From the NCBI RefSeq assembly GCF_009727055.1, contig NC_052357.1:15769648-15833647 (forward strand): a DNA stretch of 64,000 nt, read 5' to 3'. The notes beneath the pieces were generated by a model. It saw only the letters and a program-made list of their open reading frames with translations, did no database searches and was not told the origin of the DNA. How positions within the stretch are numbered: position 1 is the stretch's first letter; the number at the start of each line of letters is the position of its first letter. The stretch comes from Benincasa hispida (Eukaryota; Streptophyta; Magnoliopsida; Cucurbitales; Cucurbitaceae). Made by a program: the position numbers and the translations under genes. Positions 49,243 to 64,000 of this stretch are shown here, one piece after another.

Positions 49243-50588
49243 CGATGAGTTTTGATTGCAACAAATTATCTTTATCTTTAAAGCCACTTTTATCCTTGTT
49301 TAACGAGTTCCATAATTACATACTCTCTCAAGTAGCTTATTATTTTTTTTTTACTTAGACCAATCTCTCAATTTGATCTCAGCAACTCACTATATATGCA
49401 TTAAACAAGATGAACGCCTATTTATGTACAACTTAGTAAAAATGATGGCTTATCTTCCTCAACCCATTAAGAATTTAGCCTGCATGCTTATGAAAGGAAA
49501 TATGGATGGATAGAATATAGAAGACATTGTATTCATATTAATGTTAAAGAATTTTTCAATCTCTACAACTTAATACAAAAGGAAAATGTCAAGAAAATTT
49601 AATGGAAAGCAAGAAATAAAATATGTCAAGCCGCAGGTCACAATTTCTTGTTCCCTTTAGCTCAAATGGTGCTACTTTAATGTGGTTGCACGATTGTGGT
49701 GATCTCTCTTCTTCTTTTCCAGAGAAGAAAATTGGGCTCTCACTCATAATTCTCCAAAGAAAAGCTTGAAGACGTGGTGGCAATGGTGGAGTTTTAGGTG
49801 AAGAATGGACAAAACTTTGAGTAATTTCTTATTATTTTAATTTGTTTATAAAAGAATTTATTAGTAATAAAGAGATATTTATTAGTTCAAACGCATTAGC
49901 TCAAACCTCTCCCACCCCAAATTTTGAAGGCATCTTCATTGCTGAAATTGGGTTATGAGATATCCTTAGAAAAATTTTATAAAAGAAGTTTGAGGTAAAA
50001 CTTACGCGCATATCATGGCAAATTTCGGGTAAGAATGAGTTGAAAAAATGTAGTAAAACCCATTGGGTTAAGCTGGAACCATATGACTTATCTAAAATGA
50101 AAAGAGAGGATTGGGGTTTTGTCATTGATGGCTCGCACACTAAAAGCCAAGTATTTTCCGAATACATCAGTTTTTCCTTGCAGGTCTGGGTCGTTGTCCC
50201 TCTCTTATACCTGCCATGGCATCTTATGCGGTCGCGAGAGCCCTCAAACGTGGTCCTTTGAGGATAGGAGACGGCCGTTCTATTGTTATATGACCAATGG
50301 ATTCCTCGAGAAACATTCATTAGCATGAATGAATAGAGTCTCATCCGCAATGGCGGCCTTTGTTTTTGTACAGAAGATACTGATATCATCACAAGCATCC
50401 TCATTCGCTGGCACTTGCTCTCCACTCAACCCTAACTTTCATTAGATTAAATAAAATTAGAATAAATATATATTACACATTATATTATAAGTGAGAAGAA
50501 TTTTCAGACTTTTTAAAGACTCAAAACGGAAAGCAGTTGACCAAATATCAATTAAGATAACGATGAAAACTTTGAAATACAAATTAAT
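49243..50588. other. Unassigned sequence between retroelements and U1 copy 2
   Basis: Longest frame: 174 codons on the minus strand (49,901-50,425), overlapping 73- and 69-codon plus frames. It has no domain, signal or repeat that I recognise, and its codon use does not look gene-like. The stretch 50,040-50,420 is less AT-rich than its surroundings and could be a remnant exon. No function is proposed. Confidence 0.35.
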
Positions 50589-50750
50589 AGGGGCCGCGCG
50601 AACGCAGGCCCCCACTATCACAAATTATGACGTAGGCTCTGCCACATTGGACAGACCTAAGGTAGGTACCTCTCCGGGATGTGCAATGGAGGTCACCAAC
50701 CTAGGCTATGGATCTTCTTGATCGCCCAAAAGCCCCGTCCAGGTAAGTAT
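50589..50750 (-). ncRNA. U1 spliceosomal snRNA, copy 2 (canonical 5' arm)
   Basis: A 162-nt gene starts ATACTTACCTGGACGGGG, the standard 5'-splice-site-recognising arm. It has the loop I word GATCAAGAAG, loop II ATTGCAC, Sm site AATTTGTGA and the terminal GC stem. It differs from copy 1 at about a dozen positions. The loop I stem is weak in the same way as in copy 1 (GGGC facing AUCC), so that change predates the duplication. USE and TATA are present, but no good 3' box is seen in the bases after the 3' end. It lies about 1.5 kb downstream of the carboxypeptidase gene on the same strand. Confidence 0.92.
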
Positions 50751-50775
50751 GTTCCGACGCTCTCCCTACATTTCC

Positions 50776-50782
50776 TTTTATA
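50776..50782 (-). promoter_or_regulatory. TATA box of U1 copy 2
   Basis: TATAAAAGG on the minus strand, 26-32 bases upstream of the U1 start. Confidence 0.75.
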
Positions 50783-50814
50783 CGTCATTCCCGCTGCTCT
50801 TTTTATACATTCAC

Positions 50815-50825
50815 CGATGTGGGAC
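50815..50825 (-). promoter_or_regulatory. Upstream sequence element (USE) of U1 copy 2
   Basis: GTCCCACATCG on the minus strand, 65-75 bases upstream of the start and about 32 bases from the TATA box. Identical in sequence and spacing to copy 1. Confidence 0.85.
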
Positions 50826-50877
50826 AAACCAAAACTTCCAAATAAATTAACCCACCACTTCCTTGCTTTCTCTTCAC

Positions 50878-50905
50878 CTACTCGACTAAGCCTCCCTGTC
50901 TGACC

Positions 50906-50937
<32 letters not shown>

Positions 50938-51400
50938 CATTTTTCTCCTTTTTCTTTTTTTTTTGGTTACACAATTTGTTTGTGAGGTAGACTGAATAAG
51001 ATTGGATGAATTAGATGAAATAGGTGAACAACTTTTCGCAAATAAGGCAGCATTGTTAATTTGAGGAGTAAAAACAGAGATGGATGTGCATTGTTCAACT
51101 TCTCGAAGAATTAAGGAAAAAGCTCTTTGAATCGTATGCTCAGATTTCATGAGATGCAATTGAGTACGAATTTGAGTAAAAAAATCATTCATGCCCATTA
51201 AGAAAAGCATCATATATGTAGTCTGAAAGTAATCGATAGGATACTTTACTCCACCATACAAACAACGACCACAAGAACAGATTGGTCTGTTGGAAGCAAG
51301 TTGGTTCCACGGAGTTTTCAGTTTCGCACAATAAGTCGTAACAGAGTTATGATCTTGTGTCAAATTCGAGAGTTCTCCACGAAGTTGATTCTTTTTCAGG
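50878..51400 (-). pseudogene. Ty1/Copia gag fragment
   Basis: The 161-codon minus frame (50,878-51,363) contains LTQDHNSVTTYCAKLKTPWN, CSCGRCLYGG, TTYMMLFLMGMNDFFTQIRT and AFSLILREVEQ, the pattern of plant Copia gag polyproteins. The C-terminal run of Lys and Asn comes from a TTA/ATT microsatellite at 50,911-50,940. The zinc knuckle is missing. It lies between U1 copy 2 and the carboxypeptidase gene. Confidence 0.7.
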
Positions 51401-52243
51401 TAATGTTGTCCATACTATATTGAGATAACAAGTAAATAAAACTTGATCATTTTATTAATTGGAGAAAAAGGCTTTTATATAGCCAATATTACAGGAGCAA
51501 GAATAATAAATTTACAACAGAACAACAAACTAACTGATATTACAAAAGTCGTGCTCTAATAAGTATATATTGTATGGATTATTCTATTTGAATGCTTTCG
51601 ACAGCTTTTAAAGTTGTTATTTCTTAATATAATTTTTTATGAATAAAAGTTGGATGGATTATAATCTTGGTTATATCAACTTGTGTATTGTGCATGTATA
51701 TTGAATTTTTTTTTTTTCAGGTTCATGCATAATAATTCCTTTTAAGTTTGATGGTTATCACAAGTGAAAGGTAAAAATACTTGATTTTTTTTTTTTTAAA
51801 TTTTGTCATATCACATATCGCTTATATAGTTCAACAATTACAAGGATGAAAAATCGAATCATTGACTTTGAAAATGATAATCGGTACTTTATCTACAAAG
51901 TTTTGTTCATATTGATCACATAATTTAATAGTTGACAACAAATAAAAAAAAAAACTTACATATATATATTTTTAATTTTACCATGATGAATATTGCATTT
52001 TGACATTAGAATTAGTCTTTTTTCATCAAAATAGTCAATTATAACTAATAAGTTTTTCTTGACTAATAATTTTTTCTTACTACATCCATCTTGAGAAAGT
52101 AAATTGGTAAAAGAATTATCCCATCACATTCCCTCAATGAAGTTTGTGAAAAGGGAATGCAACAAGAAATAGATAAATAATATAAAGGACCACAATTGAA
52201 AAATATTATGGATGGTAACTTAAAGATATTGACATAAATAAGA
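51401..52243. other. 3' flank of the carboxypeptidase gene
   Basis: No gene. 51,720-52,213 is homologous to 25,670-26,215. At 52,208-52,218 the sequence GGATGGTAACT is the undisturbed counterpart of the CACTA insertion site. Confidence 0.6.
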
Positions 52244-59788
<7,545 letters not shown>

Positions 59789-62147
59789 TGCGAAATGGAT
59801 CTCTGATGAAATTGAAATTGAGAGAAAGAGAGGAGTTAAATAAGGGGAAAGATTTGGGTTATTTGGAGGTTTTGGATTTCTGGATCCAGGCAATATGAGT
59901 ATCTGTAGAATCTTTGGGGAAAAAAAAACAAGGAATTAAAAATGACGAAAATCAATGAAGGAGTTGAAGAATCGTTTTGACGAGCATGAACGTCGGATTT
60001 GATGAAAATACACAAAATTTAAATTAATTAATTAATTAATATATTATGAACTAAATGATTGATGAAGAGATGAAATGTTGTGTCACCGCCAATCATGTTG
60101 CGCCATGTGATGCCGAGTGAATTTCGAAGATATTAAAATGGAAGGATCCATACACCAAATTATTAATGCCTGATGCGACAATCCGGACCGTACGATTGGA
60201 AATAACCGATTTATCCCTTCCAATTTTTAAATGCCAAAACTGCAAATGGAATTTTCCTTCCCAATCCATATTTTATTTGATTTCCAATTTATATTTTTTT
60301 TTAAAAAAAAAACATAATCTTTTTGAAATGTTCATTTTTCTAGAATAGAAGCATTTTCAAAATATACTTTTATTTTAGTTCCGAATTTTTTAGAGAAAAT
60401 GTGTTTGGTTCCTAACTGTAAATGTATATTTTTAGTATGAACTTTTTTTTCTTTTTTAAATGAATTTTTAGTATGAAGTTTTAAGAATATATATTTAAAA
60501 AGTCTCTTAAATAATTTTTTTACTTCAATTAGTTTATTATAATAATTTTTTACGTCAATTAATTATATTATATTTTAAATTAGAAAAAAAAATTAAGAGA
60601 GAATAAATGTAACCAAATAGTTATTTAAAATATAAAGGGGTGTTTAGGGCAAAAATTATCATAAGATTATAATAATTACCTCTTTTTCAGTAAATACTAT
60701 TAGCTACCATAAACACTATTTCGAACCCCCTATTTGTTATAGTATTTACTATTTACTATCGTTTTTATCATTTTACATTCATCGTTTTTTTTTACTGTTT
60801 ACTATTTCATTCTCAAACTAAAATAGTTTACATCTCAAACACTTACTATTATTTCAGGACTTATTTAACCTGTTTTTAAAAAACTTAAGATTAAAATAAT
60901 TGTATATTTCGAAAATTCAAAAATTGAACACACACTTTTAGGTTGAGGGCTAAAAATATACATTTGAAAAATTCATGAATAAAATGCACATTCAATATTT
61001 TTTTATTTTTTTTTGAATGAGTGATTAACATTTCACCGACTTCGGATAGTTTTGGTTCCATTTATATGTTAGTAAATTATAATTTATTTATTTTTTTTTT
61101 GTCAAAATGAGTATATTCAACTAACATAGTGATATATTGTTAACCTCGAAGTCGGAGGTTGGATTCCTTATCCACATATTGTAAAAAAAAAAAATGATTG
61201 ATATACAGTACAATAGTAAAACATAATGATATAGATAAAAACAATTATCATGATTGTTGAAAATTCAATAGGTATAGAACTTAGAATGTGTATGAATGAC
61301 TAAAGGTATTTTGTTTTTCTTTTTTCTTATTTCTAATTACTCTATAGTACTTTAGTACTTTGTATATGTGAGAGATTTAAATCGTATAAATAAATGAAAT
61401 CAAGTTGGTTTGGTTTAACTTTTGAAGTGTTTAATTTTGAGAAAATGATAGGTAAATTATTTCATATTAATCCTATCTCATTTTTGTTAAAATTAAAATG
61501 CATACAATATAATAAAGTATAAGTTATATATTATAATTGTTATACAGAATTTGTTATTTAAACCATATTTAAAATTTAATTAATAATAATCAAATATTTA
61601 GTCAGTAAATTAGGCTAATCTATCCAACAATATTTGAATCGTTATAAAATGAGAGCTAAAGAAAAAAAGAATAGGTAGAAAAATGAGAGAATATAAGAGA
61701 GAAGATGAAGAGTTATATATAGATGTAGCATATGTTATTTATAAATGTATATATGATCGCAATAAACTAACATAAATAGGAGATAAAGAAAGTAAATAGA
61801 CATGTTATATGATAGAGTGTAAAACTTAGAAATATACACATCTAATTAAAATATTTTTTTTTTTGAATTTTCATAACATGAATAACTTTTGAAATAGAGT
61901 AGTGAGATACTATGTGCAACCGCATAAAGTTTTAAAAGAGAATTTAATAATACAACTTTAATATTGACTAAGAAAGTTTTAATTTTTAAATAAGTCATGA
62001 AAAAACATTAAGAAAATTTTGGAAGTTGGGTGAGAAAAAATAATGGTTATTTAATGGAGTATAGAATGTATTATAAAAGAATATATATAGACTAAACATG
62101 TATAAAAAGAAAATATAAATTAAAACATTTTGTTTTTTTTTTTTATA
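59789..62147. other. Upstream region of the carboxypeptidase gene; AT-rich intergenic DNA
   Basis: About 2.4 kb without a supported gene. A TTATTTAA word lies at about 59,835-59,842 on the minus strand, possibly a TATA element but close to the start codon. The rest is AT-rich. Confidence 0.4.
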
Positions 62148-62164
62148 CACTACAAGAAAAATGA

Positions 62165-62295
62165 GTTCTTTCGACGCCTAAATCGAGCGTCGGGAGTTCT
62201 CGGGGAATTCCCAACACCACAAAAGTTCGTCGGGAGTTCCCGACAAAAACCGGCATCGGGAGTTTCCCGCCATGCGTTAGCCGTCAGGAGAGGTA
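62165..62295. repeat. Left subterminal repeats of the short CACTA derivative
   Basis: Four copies of GTCGGGAGTTC-type words, one with the inverted partner GGGAATTCCC. Confidence 0.75.
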
Positions 62296-62329
62296 AACTA
62301 GACCCCTTCTTCCCCATTTCTTCCCTAAA

Positions 62330-62660
62330 ACTCTAACTAGCGCTGCCCCCACCTCTCTCTGCGCCGTTCCGCCGGCTCTTCTCCTTCCCTACTATTCTCC
62401 CTCCCTCTCCCATTTTCCCATCTTTTAATCGCCACCGCCGCCGCCGCCGCCCCTCTCCTCTCCCTCCCTCTCCCACTCCCATTTTCCCTCTCCTTCCCTG
62501 CTGCTGCCGCCGCCGTTCGCCCTCCCCCACTCCTCTCCCTCCCCTCCCATTTTCCCCCTTTTTTTCTGCCGCCGCCACCGCCACTCCTCCCTTCGATCAG
62601 CCGCTGCAATCAAGTGTCCCGCCGCCGCCGTCGTCTCGTTCAGCCACCACTGCCGCCGGT
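62330..62660 (+). repeat. C-rich GCCGCC/TCTCCCTCCC tract of the CACTA leader
   Basis: About 330 bp of CCGCCGCCGCC, CTCTCCCTCCC and CCCATTTTCCC words in an otherwise AT-rich window. It gives long Gly/Arg/Glu-rich frames on the minus strand that are composition artefacts. The position matches 26,680-27,020 in the large element. Confidence 0.65.
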
Positions 62661-63544
62661 AATATTCTCATTTTATTTATCTTGTATATTTATTAAATCA
62701 TTATTTCACATCCTTTTGTATAAAATCATACCCATTCAAATGTGTGTATCCATTTCTATTAACGACTTTCAATTTAATCAAATTAGACCTAAACTTGATA
62801 CAAATATTACAATTAATTAACCCATTAATAAAAAAAGACAATGTTAAAGATTGTGTCAATTTCACTAGATTTCAATAATATCAACTTTGATACAAATTTT
62901 AAATTTTAACTAATGCACATATTTATCATTCAAGTTTATGAAGTTCTTGTATAGAGTTTCATTACACCCGTCTTGTCCTTGAACTCGGAGTTCTTGTGTG
63001 TTTATGAATGTTTATGAAGTTTAATGTGTTGTTGGGGTGTGCGTTGAGATTGGATTAAAACAATTTTGGGGACAAAGTTTGAGTTTTATGTGTGTTGATC
63101 ATTGTTTACTTGTTTTGTGTGTTTTTTATGTTTGAGAGGTTACATGTTTGTCGTGGGGGTGGGTAGAGACTCATGACCACCCGTATTGAAGTTTGAACGT
63201 ATTGTGGATATTTACCGATATAACATTTGAATGTTTTTGTTTTATTGTAGAATATTGTTCGGAGATGAGCTGAGACAATTGTTGAAAATGTTGTGTTCGA
63301 GACATGTTCTAGACGTTGTTTTGATTTTATTTCTTTTATGTATTTGTGATATGAATGTTTATGAACTTCTAGTATCGATTTCGTTTGGATATTGTAATTT
63401 TTTATTTACTTGTTATAATATGGACTTCATTTTCGTTGTTTAATTATGTGAATCTTTATTTGGTTTACTATGTTTTATAGGTTTTCATATCAAAATTTAA
63501 AAAATTACAAACAATAGATTAAAAATAATTTTCAATTAATGAAT

Positions 63545-63895
63545 GAACTCCCCACACATATATTACTGCGTTGGGAGTTCTTGTATCTCCTGACGCATTA
63601 AATAAAATCGTCGGAAGTTCTGGAACTCCGGACGCATAGAACAACTGTCGGGAGTTCAAGATCTCCCAACGTACTTTAAAACGGCGTTGGGAGTTATTCA
63701 GGGAACTCTCGACGCCCTATATGTGCGTCGGGAGTTCCTCAAATAACTTCTGACGCAGTTTTAAAGTGCGTCGGGAGATCCTCTCCCTATGGGTTTCTCC
63801 TGACCAAACTCCTGACGACCTTTTATTTGTTGGGAGAGGCTCTTTCGATGCTTTTTCCACATTTTTCCGACGAAATGTGACGTCGGGAAAAGTCA
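63545..63895. repeat. Right subterminal repeats of the short CACTA derivative
   Basis: About a dozen GTCGGGAGTTC and GAACTCCCGACGC-type words in both orientations, spaced 25-35 bases apart, ending at the right TIR. Confidence 0.8.
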
Positions 63896-64000
63896 GATTT
63901 CTTATAGTGATAAGAAAAAGGTAATAATTATCATCACAGTAAAAAAAATATATTTTATTTTAATCTGGATGATTTGATTATCCTTCTAATATTAAAGTTC

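Larger units (their letters stand above)
62148..63909 (+). mobile_element. Non-autonomous CACTA derivative (1,762 bp)
   Basis: The left TIR CACTACAAGAAAAATGAG and right TIR TTTCTTATAGTG are flanked by ATA target duplications (62,145-62,147 and 63,910-63,912). Both subterminal repeat blocks, the C-rich leader and the 3' part (including AGATGAGCTGAGACAATTGT, matching AGATGAGGTTGGACGATTGT at 42,999) correspond to the 17.4-kb element. All coding sequence between about 62,700 and 62,930 is missing. It is an internal-deletion copy of the same family and would depend on a transposase from elsewhere. Confidence 0.92.

Noticed and set aside
59789..59893. Upstream in-frame ATG for the carboxypeptidase
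   Set aside because: It would put 35 polar and Pro-rich residues before the signal peptide. The ATG at 59,788 gives a typical secretory N-terminus.
62333..62613. Gly/Arg/Glu-rich minus-strand frames of 62-90 codons
   Set aside because: They are the complement of a C-rich GCCGCC/TCTCCC tract in the CACTA leader. No start context or domain is present.

Overview
This window is nuclear DNA from a flowering plant. It is AT-rich, contains split genes, U1 snRNA genes with plant USE/TATA promoters, and nested Copia, Gypsy and CACTA elements. The repeat style is compatible with a dicot, perhaps a cucurbit, but nothing here proves the family. Host gene content is low: one intact protein gene and two U1 snRNA genes. 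Most of the rest is transposon built on transposon.

Layout. 1-15.65 kb: two overlapping minus-strand Copia-type elements, both with long LTRs (about 1.8 kb) and PBSs of the TGGTATCAGAG type. One is inserted in an LTR of the other. A 1.9-kb solo LTR, a 0.3-kb solo LTR, degenerate minisatellites and a captured CACTA ORF1-like fragment also lie here. 15.65-19.64 kb: a truncated minus-strand Gypsy element (gag and protease remnants, PBS, 5' LTR). 19.64-23.9 kb: further stacked Copia LTRs in both orientations. 24.5-26.2 kb: decayed copies of the end of a serine carboxypeptidase gene plus a complete-looking U1 gene. 26,219-43,589: a 17.4-kb CACTA (En/Spm) element with TIRs, a TAA target duplication, a broken TNP2 transposase (Transposase_21/DUF4218/DUF4216), a broken TNP1-like ORF and two large LTR insertions. 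43.6-44.2 kb: the rest of the carboxypeptidase pseudo-copy. 44.2-49.2 kb: Copia pol remnant carrying a hAT-like MITE, then LTR fragments. 50.6 kb: second U1 gene. 52,244-59,788 (minus): an intact six-exon serine carboxypeptidase-like gene (514 aa, SCPL40-like). 62,148-63,909: a 1.76-kb internal-deletion derivative of the same CACTA family.

Main story. U1 and the 3' end of the carboxypeptidase gene form one ancestral segment that exists in up to three tandem copies. The unit at 50.6-59.8 kb is intact. The middle unit was split by the CACTA insertion, and the intact unit still shows the empty target site. The U1 copy in the middle unit has a changed base in the 5'-splice-site recognition arm.

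Caution on the assembly. Two perfect 38-bp Nextera mate-pair junction adapters (26,387-26,424 and 32,982-33,019) are embedded in the sequence. Each is flanked by duplicated sequence and one has an N nearby. Local structure there is not biological.
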